A DNA stretch of 64,000 nucleotides, from assembly GCA_009733775.1 (NCBI GenBank), contig WOGZ01000097.1:45335-109334 (forward strand), written 5' to 3'. The translations under genes were made by a program, and so were the position numbers. Positions 1 to 11,555 of this stretch are shown in pieces. Position 1 is the stretch's first letter, and every line of letters starts with the position of its first letter. The DNA comes from Alectoria sarmentosa (Eukaryota > Ascomycota > Lecanoromycetes > Lecanorales > Parmeliaceae). The notes beneath the pieces were generated by a model. It was not told the DNA's origin and ran no database searches. It saw only the letters and a list, made by a program, of their open reading frames with translations.

Positions 1-94
1 ATTGAGGACATTGCTGGGCGATTTTTAGGGCACATCCGTAGCCCAGCCCTATGGTACCGCCAGTAACCAGGATTGTACCGGTTGGGTTGGACAT
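1..94 (-). CDS. Short-chain dehydrogenase/reductase, N-terminal fragment
   Basis: Read on the minus strand from an ATG at 94-92, the first 31 residues are visible and the gene runs off the left edge. After MSNPTG comes a hydrophobic beta strand (TILVTGG) and the glycine-rich turn TGGTIGLG, which matches the TGxxxGxG nucleotide-binding loop of the SDR family. The enzyme should be an NAD(P)H-dependent oxidoreductase with a Rossmann fold. The substrate cannot be inferred, because the catalytic Tyr-x-x-x-Lys lies outside the window. No intron is seen in this stretch. The family call rests on one motif plus its position right after the start codon. Confidence 0.6.
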   Translation of the reverse strand, partial: MSNPTGTILVTGGTIGLGYGCALKIAQQCPQ

Positions 95-1454
95 AGTTGA
101 TAATTTGAGTGGAGGTGCGGCTAGACTTTCACGCTCTTGTCTCTGATGATAAGAAAAGGAATAATAGAAGCCGTGGTGCCTAAAGTGGGAGAATATGGTG
201 GGAAGAGTGAATGAGAGCAGAGGAGGATTCAAGGTACCAGAGGGAAAACACCTGAATATATATTTTTTGGAAAAGGCATGAATGGGCGGGAATGTAGAGA
301 GCGGTGCTTAGCTTATATCCATAGGCAGAATGTTCCTCCGTGCACGTAAGTCTCGGTAGAGTACCTTGGCACGCGGGTGACAGAAAAGCCTGCACACTGC
401 AAATCCTCCACAACTTGCTAACGAGAAGTCCTATCACGAACCCTTTGCTCCGTGATCAGAGAAAAATAACCAATCTCTTTCCTCCGTCGCAACTGTTACC
501 TTTCGAAGAAGGCAATGATGGGATTATTGCTAATCACAAAGTGATGCATCTCTTGGTGTGTGCAGGCTTTTCTATCACCCGCGACCTTAGGTCTACATTC
601 CTTCGGCTGGCCTTTTGCAACATACGCTAAAACAAGGTCTAGTAGCGCTACGAGATATGTATGCCAAGATGTCGATTTGCAGGCAGAAAGAGACCTGCAG
701 TGTATGGAGTATAGACCCTGGCTCTAGCGTATGCTGCCAAAGGTCTAGTCGAAGGCTCATCAGTCAAGACACCAGCTCAATATTATTCTAGGTAACAACT
801 TTTTGAATGAACAGTCCGCTTTGCGGGAAGACTGCCAAGCTTTCAGGCAACATCTAGGATGTGCCAAGGCGCGGTAGACCCAAACAGGACTAGCCCTGTA
901 TGTGGAGATGAAAACAATCAGGAAACTAAGTGGCATTTTGAACCACTACGAACACCAGATATATGTCGACAAGGAGCGCCCCAGTAGAAAGGATTTCGGC
1001 CACAAAACTGAAGCAGATGGTGAGAAGAGTAAATTCTTGACGAAAAGTTTTTTCGTAACTTGCAGTTTGATGAAGATGCAATTAAATGTTCCTTGGGATT
1101 GGTGGCCAAAATTACCAATTGTCTTGTCCACCAGCCTGCAATAGAAATCCTTACTAGCTTTTCAAAAGCTTTCGTCGACAGAAGCGATGACACCATGTCT
1201 CAACTCTACCATCATGGAGGCTTCCGGCTTACCATTATCGACGTTTATGCCAAAACCTGCTTGGAAATGTCCAATATGAGCATACGTGTGGACAATACGG
1301 AGCTTTCTTCGCTCGTGGAATATGTGCTTGTCAACAAAGCATGCCTTTTTCCAGTCTCATTTACGCAGACAACAATGTGCTCCGGATACAATGGCGATGT
1401 GCGAATCGCTACACTTCCTCCATCATACAATGGAGAGTTACTCTCTGTCAGCTC
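95..1454. other. Gene-poor stretch upstream of the SDR gene
   Basis: Only short overlapping open frames occur on both strands, none with a recognisable domain. The part next to 94 should hold the SDR promoter. From about 1060 a frame on the plus strand stays open to 1467 and may be the decayed front of the ankyrin/TPR pseudogene that follows, but I could not match it to a family. Confidence 0.4.
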
Positions 1455-2650
1455 ATGTCTTTCATAGCGATGCGGCCATAAATTCCAGGAATACATATTC
1501 GCACACAATGTTGGGGGCGCCGCGGAATTTGTTCGTCTGATGCTTCAGGACGGTGCCCCAGGCAAGTAAATTGTTCAGTACGCATGGCCGTGGCCTAAGG
1601 CAATAAGTAGCCTCAGACGAAAGTTCCCACAGCAGATCGATCATGGTGGTCGGCTACGTGAAAGACGATGGGCAGCTCCGCAGATTTCAAGGTATAGGTC
1701 TCGGCAGCCAGTTCAAAATCAGCCATCCACTGCCCGCAGAGATATCGCCGCAGCTGCTATTGCTATCCTGCACCAGCCTTTCCCTTCGTCTGCATTTGCA
1801 TGCGGCATGTTCCTCGTATGCAATTCCTTCATCACGTTGAAGCTGATCGGAAGCCTCAGCAGTGGAAATCTGGATAGCGAGATACTACAGATCGCAATAT
1901 GTTTGAAGCAATTCAAAAAATCCATCATCCCATCTGGCCATCGTGGAGGCGGCTCCTCGTCTGTGCTAGGTTGTCATTTGTCCAATTCTAAGAGATATAT
2001 CCAGCCAATGCCTAATCCTATGATTCCTTCTCGTTCGGGCCTTCAAACAAGTTCTGACATCTATCTCGTACGGTCTGAGCTGCTGTATAACCTCAAAAAA
2101 CGAGGCAGACGTGGAGGAAGATTGGAAAGACATGTTCCTGCAGAAAACCCAACTACCAAATGGGTTCGTTCACCTGAATCAAAGAATTCGAAGCCATACC
2201 TTGACAATGGCGTACTCTCTCACTATGCACGGAACCCAAACAATACGCCGTCCGTTGACTATCTCCGGACGTGCATTCCAAAGAGACTTCGTGATCGAAT
2301 GTTATCGCAGAAGGATCTCAGACGCGCGGGCTGGGCGGTGCTCATGAATGAAGAGTGCCATCAAACGGCAATCCTAGTCTTGCGGGGATGGATTCTGGCG
2401 ATCCGTGCGGTCAGACCAGGGCTTTATTTGTCACTACGCGAAGACATCTTCGATAGGAATCACGGAGTTTGGGGGACTGCTTGCGCTTGTGGTCTGGCTT
2501 TTTCAATTCGCTCAAGGATATGCCAGATAGCGAGGTATGTTATGGAAGAAGCACTCCATAGTCGGGCCTTCTCTATGCTGATCGAGACAAGCTGACTGAG
2601 GCCGAGAAGTTGTGAGCGGGCTTCTTCGAGGTGGATTTTAAGCGGGTGTG
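1455..2650 (+). pseudogene. Decayed ankyrin/TPR protein (NLR-like relic)
   Basis: Pieces of repeat protein appear in different plus-strand frames with stops between them. Around 1465-1515 one frame reads DAAINSRNTYSHT, close to the start of an ankyrin repeat. From about 1508 another frame reads GGAAEFVRLMLQDGAPG, close to the second helix and loop of an ankyrin repeat. Around 2110-2240 EEDWKDMFLQKTQL followed by SHTLTMAYSLT resembles kinesin-light-chain-type TPR units of fungal NACHT-TPR proteins. Near 2570-2610 LLYADRDKLTEAEKL is a good TPR helix pair, followed by an in-frame stop. This suggests a decayed heterokaryon-incompatibility or NLR-like gene. The repeat classes are inferred from short matches by eye. 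An unbroken frame of 262 codons (1807-2595) crosses the region but reads out of register with most of these motifs. Confidence 0.4.
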
Positions 2651-2930
2651 ATCAGTTTTGAAATTTCCAGTCTGGTTCAGTCGAGAGCTAATCGGCAAGA
2701 AAGGTGGGTCATCCAATAAGGTAGGAAATCACGTGGATCTTCCTCCGAAGTCCCGCCTCGACGAATCGCGTGTAGGTAAGAACAGTCCCTGCAGTAATTC
2801 TACAACCCCTCATTGCCGCATTCCAGACTTCGATCGACCGTGCTCGAGATTCGCTTCCGCCATGACCTTTTGAGGTCATTGTACATCTGGTGGCAGAATG
2901 CCACGTAATCTAGCAATCGCCTATTGTTGA

Positions 2931-3130
2931 CTGCTCATTCAGATGGAAGGATATCATGCTATCATTGTTAGGCATTTAATTGAGATAATGCTCTATGTAC
3001 TCGCACACCATCTTTACTGAATTGCTGATCCAGATGGAAGGATATCATGCCATTGGTAGGCACTCCATTGCGATAGGCTCTACACATCATGCACAGTACA
3101 CTCAACTGCTCATCCGGATGGAAGGATATG
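2931..3130. repeat. Diverged tandem repeat, unit about 85-90 bp
   Basis: The string CAGATGGAAGGATATCATGC occurs near 2940 and again at 3031-3050. A third copy, with CCGGATGGAAGGATAT, starts near 3114. Each is preceded by a variant of TTGCTCATC, and the spacers share ATTG-rich and GGCA-rich pieces. That gives about 2.3 copies of a degraded minisatellite. No coding frame runs through it. Confidence 0.65.
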
Positions 3131-3233
3131 TATCGCGCTCGTTATAGACTGCAATATTGCAAGCCACCAAAAACAGCAAAACAACGATCGGCAACGTCTC
3201 GCGAAGTGAGTCCCCGCTGCTATCAGGACCTTG

Positions 3234-3606
3234 CCGGAGATAACTCCGAATTACAGCCAGACCATTGGCTGCAGAAACGTCGGTGTTTGGACCAGTCTGT
3301 GGGGAACTGGAAAGATCATCCAGACAAGGGACTCCCCGCCGCTATCAGAACGTTTGAACCTCCCAACCCTTGCACCCTTATCGGAGACATTTTCGAACAC
3401 AGCCAAACTATTGACTAGGGTAATGTCGGTGTTTGATCGATCTGTGGGGAAGAACTGAAGTCTCGAACCTTATCGGAGATACCTGCGGCAGCGACCAGTC
3501 TGTGGGGAATAATAAAAGTCTCGAACCTTTTCGGAGATACCTCCGAAGAACAGCCAAACTATTGGCTGCAGAAACGTCGGCCTTTGACCAGTCTGTGGGG
3601 AAGAAC
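3234..3606. repeat. Four dyad-bearing repeats upstream of the nitrilase gene
   Basis: Four diverged copies lie at about 3234-3310, 3380-3455, 3470-3510 (truncated) and 3528-3606. The fullest unit has CGGAGATACCTCCG, then AGCCAAACTATTGGCT, then GCAGAAACGTCGG, then GACCAGTCTGTGGGGAA. The first two parts are each inverted repeats (CGGAG/CTCCG and AGCCAA/TTGGCT). The block ends 120 bp before the nitrilase ATG, so it occupies that gene's promoter region. It may be regulatory or the remains of a small mobile element. Confidence 0.7.
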
Positions 3607-3726
3607 TTCGTCGAGATAAGGTTCTTCTTCTACAAAAGGCTTGCAAGAGCACAGAATTTATCTTCACTACAGAGCAATCTCTCCTTTTCATCATAGACCC
3701 CGACCACCGTCAAAGACACCTGAAAA

Positions 3727-5192
3727 ATGCCTGCCGGAATCACCAAGTACAAGGCCGCAGCGGTACGTTTACATCACTGATCTTGCAAAATATACTAACA
3801 ATCATCTAGGTCACCACTGAGCCCGCCGTATGTCTCTCTCGATCAGGTCGGTAGTTCCGTAATACTTATCGACTTTTAGTGGTTCGACCTGGAGGGGGGT
3901 GTTCAGAAGACCATTCACTGGATCAACGAAGCCGGGAAAGCCGGATGCAAACTGATCGGCTTTCCCGAAGTCTGTATGTATGCTGCCAGAGCTAGATAAT
4001 TAGCGACCCTCTCATCACGGTCATTTAGGGATTCCCGGCTACCCTTATTGGATGTGGAAGGTTGGTCCCATGGTTGCGGATGCAACAGATTAGCTTAAAC
4101 TAACTGTTGATAGGTCACCTACCTGCAATCGCTGCCCATGCTGAAGGCATACCGCGAGAACAGTTTGAAGGTGGACTCTGAGGAGATGAGGCGCATCAGG
4201 CGAGCGGCGAGAGAAAACCACATGTAAGAACATGTTTCCTGGCATGACGCTACCTATGCTGACAATCTCAAGCTATGTGTCCATGGGATTCTCTGAGATC
4301 GATTTCGCGACCTGTTTCCTAGCACAAGTATTGATTTCGCCGAATGGAGACGTCATCAACCACCGCCGCAAGATCAAGCCGAGCCACGTAGAAAAGCTTG
4401 TCTACGGCGATGGCGCAGGTGATACTTTCATGTCTGTTACCGATACCGACATCGGCCGTCTCGGCCAGCTCAACTGCTGGGAGAACATGAACCCTTTCCT
4501 CAAGTCCCTGAACGCCGCCTGTGGCGAGCAGATCCACATTGCCGCCTGGCCAGTCGCCCCTAGTGACTCCGTGAGGCAGCACCCGGACCCAGCGACGAAT
4601 ACTGGCGAGCAATGGGCTGACCTGATTACCCCTGCGTATGCCATTGAGACGTGTACGTGGACCTTGGCGCCTTTCCAGCGCCTTAGTGTGGAGGGTCTGA
4701 AGAAAAATACACCAGCGGGCGTTGAACCCGAGACGAACCCGGACCTATATAACGGGTGGGCGCGGATTTTCGCTCCGGATGGAGCTTGTGTGGCCAAGGC
4801 AGACAAAGATTTCGACGGCCTTTTACTTGCGGACGTAAGTACCCATCAGCTCCTGGCCATAGTCTGTCTTTTGTTACAATTTTTCATATTTACTGACCTA
4901 CTTTTAGATCGACCTCAACGAGACACACATACCCAAGGCCATAACTGACTTTGGGGGTCACTACATGAGGCCTGATCTCATTCGACTGCTAGTTGACACG
5001 CGCCGCAAGGAGCTTGTGACAGAGGTAAGCGCAGATGGAAACATTGCAACCTACTCCACACGAGAGAGACTAGGGTTGGAGTTACCTCTTGACCCCCCAA
5101 ATCCTAAGAATGAAAAGGCTGGTATGGTCGTCGCGACCAAGCAGCGTGACCCTATCAAGCCGCTTACTGCGAAACAAGCGATCAGAGCCTGA
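3727..5192 (+). CDS. Cyanide hydratase / nitrilase
   Basis: Seven exons are inferred: 3727-3762, 3810-3827, 3880-3973, 4029-4060, 4114-4223, 4273-4834 and 4908-5192, giving 378 residues, near the usual 350-370 for fungal cyanide hydratases. Every splice site is GT-AG and restores the frame. The nitrilase triad is visible: Glu48 in GFPEVWIPGYPYW, Lys130 in NHRRKIKP and Cys165 in GQLNCWENMNP. Long stretches (KTIHWINEAG, EKLVYGDGAGDTFMSV, TPAYAIET, HYMRPDLIRLLVDT) are of the fungal cyanide hydratase type, so conversion of HCN to formamide (EC 4.2.1.66) is the most likely activity. Nitrile hydrolysis is the alternative, since both share this fold and helical-filament assembly. No signal peptide is seen, so it is cytosolic. 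The N-terminus is cut into unusually small exons (36, 18 and 32 nt). Confidence 0.88.
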
Positions 5193-6124
5193 AGCTACTA
5201 GCTTTCTAGATGGATTCTTCTCTTGTTGGCGTCTTTTAGTCTTAATAGTTGGGGTTTTCGATTCAGTCCTTATCTATAACCGCCGGGAATCAGCGAGCTT
5301 GGAGCATGCCTAGTATGTATGAGACGCAATCATGATCACACGCATACTCAATCTAGTCAACGTGACAGAGTGAAGACGTTGTAAATCGTCAGTGGAAATG
5401 GTAGCCTTTTGCGTCCCTTTCTCCCAACGCAGCGATCTGCTCACGTGATCCTCATTCGAGAGCAGGTGTACACCGGGCACCAGTTGTAGCCTCGTTGGGG
5501 CGATCCATTAGATAATAGTGTCGCTTCTGGCAATTTTTATAACCACCTCCTTGAAACCAGCCTCTCTGCTGCTGGTGAGGTTGACGGGGCGCAGTTCGTC
5601 GATTCGGGCCCGTGCAATGCTTGCAAAACCAGACCCTGTGACGTCTGCGTTTGGGATGCAATGGAGAATTGATGATTGTTTCAAGTGTTGGGAGCCCATA
5701 TGCTTCAGGGAAGTGTGTCGTCAAGATAAGGCGTGCTATCATGACGCGTGCAGCCTGAATCCAACGCTCTTCTCCGATGAAGTTGAGCTATGGCCGCTTA
5801 TTCAACCCTACAGTCATTAAGACCAGTAGATTTTTCAGCTCGGCCCTTTGCATAGATTGAGATATTTGACCGCATAAGCTGAAATCTTGGTATTGTCAGG
5901 TATTTCAGCTTCTATGAGATTTTTTATTGCGAAATCTCGAATCATTCGATCTGAAGAGAGGTTCGGGGATTCAAGGAAACTCCGCCGTACTAGGCCGAGC
6001 GTGCCAAGCCCTAAACGCGGACACGCCGCAGCCGACTACGGACGTGGGATAAGTGACGACTTGACCAGAGCAGGCTGATTTTCCTGAAATCTATCATATC
6101 TTGATGCCTTGAGTACTGTTCAGT
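5193..6124. other. Intergenic region between nitrilase and sorting nexin genes
   Basis: Only short mutually overlapping open frames exist here (for example around 5450-5820 on both strands), without domain, intron or codon support. The last few hundred bases should hold the sorting-nexin promoter. Confidence 0.5.
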
Positions 6125-8279
6125 ATGTGGAATGACGAGGACAACAACCCTTATAGCTCCTTTGACCGCCATGACTCTACCTCATCAATCCCCCCCCAAA
6201 GTTCCCACAACCATGGTATGCGATCTTTAACTTTCCATTCTCACCAAGTCCTTTCACTGAAATGGAGCCTACGCCTCAGGTTTTGAGCGCCCATCTACCC
6301 CTACGTCCGAAGATGACTCTCCCCCGAACGAGCCTCCAGAATTTGTGTCAAGGCCACGGGACTTGAGTGACGACGAGGGTGACGACGCCCAGCAAAGAGC
6401 TCCACGCAAGAAGGGAGGCTATGATAGCCGCATCGAACAGATACTTTATGAGAATCAGGACTTGCAAATTATCATCACAGATGCTGGGAAGAACCATGAG
6501 AGTGGGGGAAGCTACATTGCATACACGATACGCACTGGGGTATGCCCCACACTGAAGAAAGGCAGTCACTATTCTAACAATATGTAGGATCTCGAAGTCC
6601 GCAGGCGATACTCTGAGTTTGCCTCTTTAAGAGCTACGCTGGTCAATTTACATCCCACATTGATCATACCTCCGATCCCAGAGAAACATTCAATGGCGGA
6701 CTACGCGGCCAAGCCCACAAAAGCGAAAGAGGATACCAGCATAATAGACCTGCGAAAAAGAATGCTTGCAGTCTTTCTCAATCGATGCCGGAAGATGAAA
6801 GAGGTCCGAGAAGATGGCGTGTGGTGGAGATTTCTCGACCCGAATGCTAGCTGGGTAAGCAATGCTGAATACGCGAGATTTGCCATAACTAATGTCGCGC
6901 CTGCAGGCTGAGGTACTGCATTCACACCCTGTAGCCTCGATACCCAAAAGTATCATGAAAGCACCACCCCTCAATCCTTCCAACCCTACACCTGCACATC
7001 AATGGCTTCCTGTCCCCTCCTCGTCAGCAAAATTGAAGACGGCGTCAAAGATCTCCGCAACCGGTACACCATCGTCTCCACCTATGAACTCTGGCATGGC
7101 TTCTTCAGCAGCCCACACAGTCCCGGGTACCCAAATTTTTGGCCGCTTCCCTCCTACATCTCAAAATCTCTCCGAACAAGACCTCGACCCTTACTTCAAC
7201 AACTTCGAATCTGCAACAAGAGATCTTGAACTTCTATTACAAGGAAACATAGAGAAAGTCAATCGACGTACCCTCACACATCTCTCGGCTCTTTCCACAG
7301 ATATGGCAGAACTCGGGGCGAGATACAACGGTTTTGCTCTTTCTGAGCAGTCATCAACTGTCGCTGCTGCCATAGAGCGGATAGGGCAGGCTGTGGACTC
7401 TTCTTACATCGCAACTGAAGAATTGTCATCTACTCTAGGTGCCAATTTTGCGGAGCCAATGCGTGAAAGCGCACAATTTGCTGGAGTAGTCCGCGGTGTC
7501 TTGAGGTTCAGAATAATGAAGAGGATACAGGAAGAGATGACCAAAGATGAGCTGGCAACGAAACGGAACCTGCTCGAATCCTTAGAGAAGAGCGAGTTGG
7601 AAGCCAATAGGATTGAGCAGTATCTTGCAAGTGGTGGCCATACCGGCCCTCCCCCTAAGCGTTCTGCATCTTCGGCTTCTGCGCGGAGCTTCAAATCCGA
7701 GGTCGGTGTAGCCCAGCGACAAGAGGGCGAAGACAGAGCATCCATAGATTCCGATTTCCCGCCAACGCATGGGGACCCATCCTCGGCGTCGCATGGCCCC
7801 CAAGGACACGACCAGACAACGCCCACGAGATCGAAGAGCCAAAGTGGAGGGTTTGTAGCTAACAAATTTTTTGGGAGGATAAGTCACACCTTCCAAGGCA
7901 TTGTTGATGTCGACCCTGAGCGGACCCGACGGGATCAGATAGGAAAGACGAATGAGAGCTTAGTGCATGTAAGATACGCGGTTTGGAGCGCTTTCGTCTT
8001 GAGCTAATGAATACCAAGCTTGAACAAGCTCTCAGTGTGTCTGAGCAGGATGTCAGAGAGGCAAGCGCAGGTGTTCTGAAGGATCTTAAACGATTCCAAT
8101 TGGAAAAAGAGGAGGATCTGAAGCGCTACATGGTGTGTTCCACACCTGCATTACTCCGACATGCTGCTAACCTTGGCCTAAAGATCGCGTATGCTAAATG
8201 CCATGTTGATTGGGCGAAAAAGAACGTCGACACGTGGAAAGAAGCTAAAGATGAGGTGGAAAAGATAGAAGTCAGGTAA
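6125..8279 (+). CDS. snx41: Sorting nexin of the Snx41/Atg20 family
   Basis: Exons 6125-6215, 6280-6539, 6588-6854, 6907-7968, 8019-8132 and 8184-8279 join to 629 residues. The start MWNDEDNNPY is characteristic of filamentous-fungal Snx41 orthologues. A PX domain covers roughly residues 80-205, with the phosphoinositide-binding RRRYSEF and the proline stretch LIIPPIPEKH. The C-terminal part, about 250-629, is the helical BAR-like region (RRTLTHLSALSTDMAELG, SYIATEELSSTLGANFAEP). These proteins bind PI3P on endosomes and act in membrane recycling and selective autophagy. The acidic Ser/Pro-rich N-terminus is probably disordered. The last intron (51 nt, 8133-8183) contains no stop and keeps the frame, so it could be overlooked. 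I removed it because of its GT-AG ends, its GCTAAC branch site and because YM-IAYAKCH joins as in the family. Snx41 versus Atg20 naming is not certain. Confidence 0.85.
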
Positions 8280-9443
8280 TATTGCTATGACGTCGTGAGA
8301 ATTCGTAAAGGTCCCCAAGTACATAGCTATTTATATGAAGGACCAGAAACAATCTGTATGCTCCGTTGCGTTCCCGTGAGACTTTTCATCGTTGATCTAT
8401 TCGCAGTGGAGAGATTTGAGGGTGCAGTGATACGGTATGATTGGAGATAGAAGAAGCCTAGGATCACGCCTAGTATCACATTGTCAAAGCTGAATCTGAA
8501 CCATAGAGAAAGATGAAATAAGATGCCAATAAGATGCCAAAGCAAGAACTCGATACAAGGTACTGGGCTTCTGCATCCTAAGACATCGCGTAATGCCCGA
8601 CGTCATAGACTTTGGTACCTGCAGCAGGATCTCCTCTAGACTATGTGGCTCAAACAGGACTTGTACTTTGAGCTTCAACGAGCTTTTGTCCATCCGCATC
8701 GTTACATAAGCTTATCTTACCCTTCCTTCCGCTCTCTACTGTGCAACGATACTTTATCCTTTTACAAAATCCTCCCAAGGTACTGTTGCCCCACTTTTAA
8801 TTCATTTCGGCATAGCGCCCCTATACCCCAGATCTGCACAAGGTACTGCTGCTCTCGAACTAGCCTTAGCTTTTTCTCCGTCTTACTCTTGGCCTGTGCC
8901 GGAGTCTCGTTCGACGTTCGTAATACCCCTCTCATTGTTATGAGACAAGAACAAGTCCATTCTTCCCATTGACATCTCAAACTGGGTACCAGAAAGCCAA
9001 AGCGCGCAATCTTTGAGCGCGCATTGAGGCTCAGACGTCGGTTTGTACTTTGTACTGAGAGATTTTCACTGGGCTGAGCATCGCTATTTCGGGACCGGAG
9101 ACAGGGGTATTTATTGACTGTGAGATATTGGCTGCGCCGCTAGAAGACGCCATCAACCACCAAAGCAACGGATTTCGCAACCAGCTTCCACCTCGTCGTC
9201 CTCTTCTCTCCTCCTCCTCATCACCGGTGGAAACCAATCACGAAATTTACGGCGTCGCGGTCCAATTTTCTCACACCTCCAAGACTCTTTCGCTGACGGC
9301 GCAGTCGCCCAATGGCAGCGCCTCAGCCTTGCGCCTTGCCTATACTGAATACGACTTGAACGATTTTGCATCCCAGCGCTCTTGAATATACTGACTACAT
9401 AATCTTTATTTACTGCTATCTACATTTGGGATCCTTTGTCGTT
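8280..9443. other. Intergenic region, no gene seen
   Basis: About 1.16 kb without a supported frame. The string AAGGTACTG recurs at about 8557, 8777 and 8839. Homopyrimidine stretches and the TCTCCTCCTCCTC tract at 9209-9222 lie in the presumed Dcw1 promoter/5'UTR. Confidence 0.5.
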
Positions 9444-11093
9444 ATGTTCTTCTTACGGAGACTCCGGGTACTCGGGGCTTTAGGCGCTTTGATGTTTGGC
9501 GGACAGGCTGTTCAGGGGATCGAGTTGGATCTTTCAGATACCAGTAAGATCTCACCATTACCGTGATGTCGAAACCATGTCTCGACGAATAAATTCCCCA
9601 TGCTCAGACCGCTGATCTGATTCTGTCCTTTTCTAGACTCAATCAAGCAAGCAGCAAGCACAATAGCCTACGGCATGATGTCCTACTATACAGGAAATGA
9701 GACAGGACAACCTGTCGGATTATTGCCGAGTCCATATTATTGGTGGGAAGCAGGGGCTATGTTTGGACAAATGATTGAATACTGGTATTATACGGGCGAC
9801 ACTACATACAACGACGTGATCACACAAGGTCTCTTGGCACAAGTTGGGCCTGACAATGATTACATGCCGCCAAATCAGACGAAGACAGAGGTGAGAACTC
9901 CTACGCGCAAGACCTGTTTCTTGCCCTGTGACCAAGCTGGGATTCCATATGATGGACGGAGTTCAAAGGCTAATAATTGCATAGGGAAACGATGACCAAG
10001 TATTCTGGGCATTCGCGGTCATGTCTGCGACAGAATTCAACTTCCCCGCCCCCCCAGCAGGCAAACCTTCCTGGCTCTCCCTCGCCCAAGCGGTATTCAA
10101 CGAACAAGCCGGCCGGTGGGATACTACTGCGTGCGGTGGAGGACTTCGATGGCAGATCTTCACCTGGAACAACGGATATGATTACAAGAACAGTATATCA
10201 AATGGGGGTTTCTTCCAATTGGCCGCACGCCTGGCTAGATATACTGGTAATCAAACGTACGCGGATTGGGCGGACAAGTCCTACGACTGGATCATTACGA
10301 CACCGTTATTCACAAGCAACTACCTCATCTATGACGGTGCTGAAATGGCGAATAATTGCACTATAGCAGATGAGCTCCAATGGACTTACAACATCGGCAC
10401 CTACCTCATGGGTGCCGCAAACATGTGGAACTACGTAAGTATTTCTTAGTAGACTGTCTCGGGTCGACCTTCCCCAAAAAACAAAGCTGACATTATTCCC
10501 AGACAAATGGTAATTCCACTTGGGAAACTCGCATCCAGGGCATGTTGAAAGGCATGGATCTCTTCTTTCCCCAACAGTACGGCGGTGGGCAGATAATGGT
10601 TGAGGTCGCCTGCGAGCCAATTGCAACTTGCAACAATGACCAGCCTTCTTTCAAAGCCTACCTCTCACGCTGGATGGCCGCCACCACCCAACTTGCGCCT
10701 TTCACCTTCGACACTATACAGCCACTTCTCAGCAGCTCAGCGCAAGGCGCCGCTGGACAGTGCTCGGGAGGAAACAATGGTCAGACTTGTGGCAGGATGT
10801 GGTACAAGAATACATGGGACGGCAAATCCGGCATTGGCGAGCAGATGAGCGCCTTAAGTGTTATTCAGGCAAATCTGATCTCTAAAGTGGCGCCACCTGT
10901 CACCCAAAATAGTGGCGGTTCATCGAAGGGCGATCCGAGTGCTGGATCGACTTCAGGTGGAGAGCCAACAGTCATCCTCGATTCTGATCTGACAAGAAAG
11001 ATTACAGCAGGGGATAAAGCGGGCGCAGGGATTGTGACCGCAATTATTTGTTCTGGCTTATTGAGCTCCTTGGCCTGGATGACTTTCCTTTGA
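9444..11093 (+). CDS. dcw1: GPI-anchored GH76 enzyme of the Dcw1/Dfg5 family
   Basis: Four exons (9444-9543, 9637-9890, 9985-10434, 10503-11093) give 464 residues, typical for the family. Residues 1-24 form a signal peptide (FFLRRLRVLGALGAL...QG). The mature part begins ELDLSDTNSIKQAAS, as in Dfg5 proteins. The GH76 catalytic aspartate pair is at residues 121-122 (GNDDQVFWA). Later motifs include GGLRWQIF, NGGFFQLAARLARYT and the cysteine motif CGRMW. The C-terminus has a Ser/Gly-rich linker, a small-residue site near GDKAGAG and a final hydrophobic tail, as expected for GPI attachment. Dcw1/Dfg5 proteins are thought to process GPI-glycans and link mannoproteins to cell-wall glucan at the plasma membrane and wall. 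Several paralogues are normal in filamentous fungi, so Dcw1 versus Dfg5 cannot be settled. Confidence 0.88.
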
Positions 11094-11555
11094 CTATTAA
11101 TTTGGGTCAGGAGAAAAGCAGTGTATTGTACATATTGTTGGCATTTCATAGCGTGGGTTTCGGAACTGGCAACATTTCAAGAATGTGCCTGGTTTGGGGG
11201 ATTTAGGTGTCATATCATCAATGAACAAGTCAAATATGCTCTCATCTATTTTTTTTTTTAATCAACAGTGACATCTTGTGGCTCGGACAAATGAGAAGTG
11301 ATTGAGCAGTGAGCTGTGTTGACAAGTGTTCAAAACGATGACCTCGTGCAAGTGTGGATAGCTTGGCACTCAGCACGATCGACGCGCCTCCACAAGCGAG
11401 TTCAAGGCAAGTGCAAGGACCAACACCATTTTTTCGATGTTTCAATGGATGAATTCTGTCAGAATCCATCTTCACCATAATTTCACAACCCATAAGTTCT
11501 TTGTCTTGGAGCACGAGTCCTCTTTTGTCCTCGCATTTCAACACCTCTTCGCCTA
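11094..11555. other. Intergenic region with the unresolved Ubp12 5' end
   Basis: It holds the Dcw1 3'UTR, a T tract at 11249-11260 and several ATGs (11220, 11336, 11437, 11445). None reads into the downstream deubiquitinase frame without a splice I could not identify. Confidence 0.45.

Noticed and set aside
5452..5820. Overlapping open frames on both strands between the nitrilase and sorting nexin genes
   Set aside because: Three frames of similar length overlap with no domain, splice signals or codon pattern that favours one of them.
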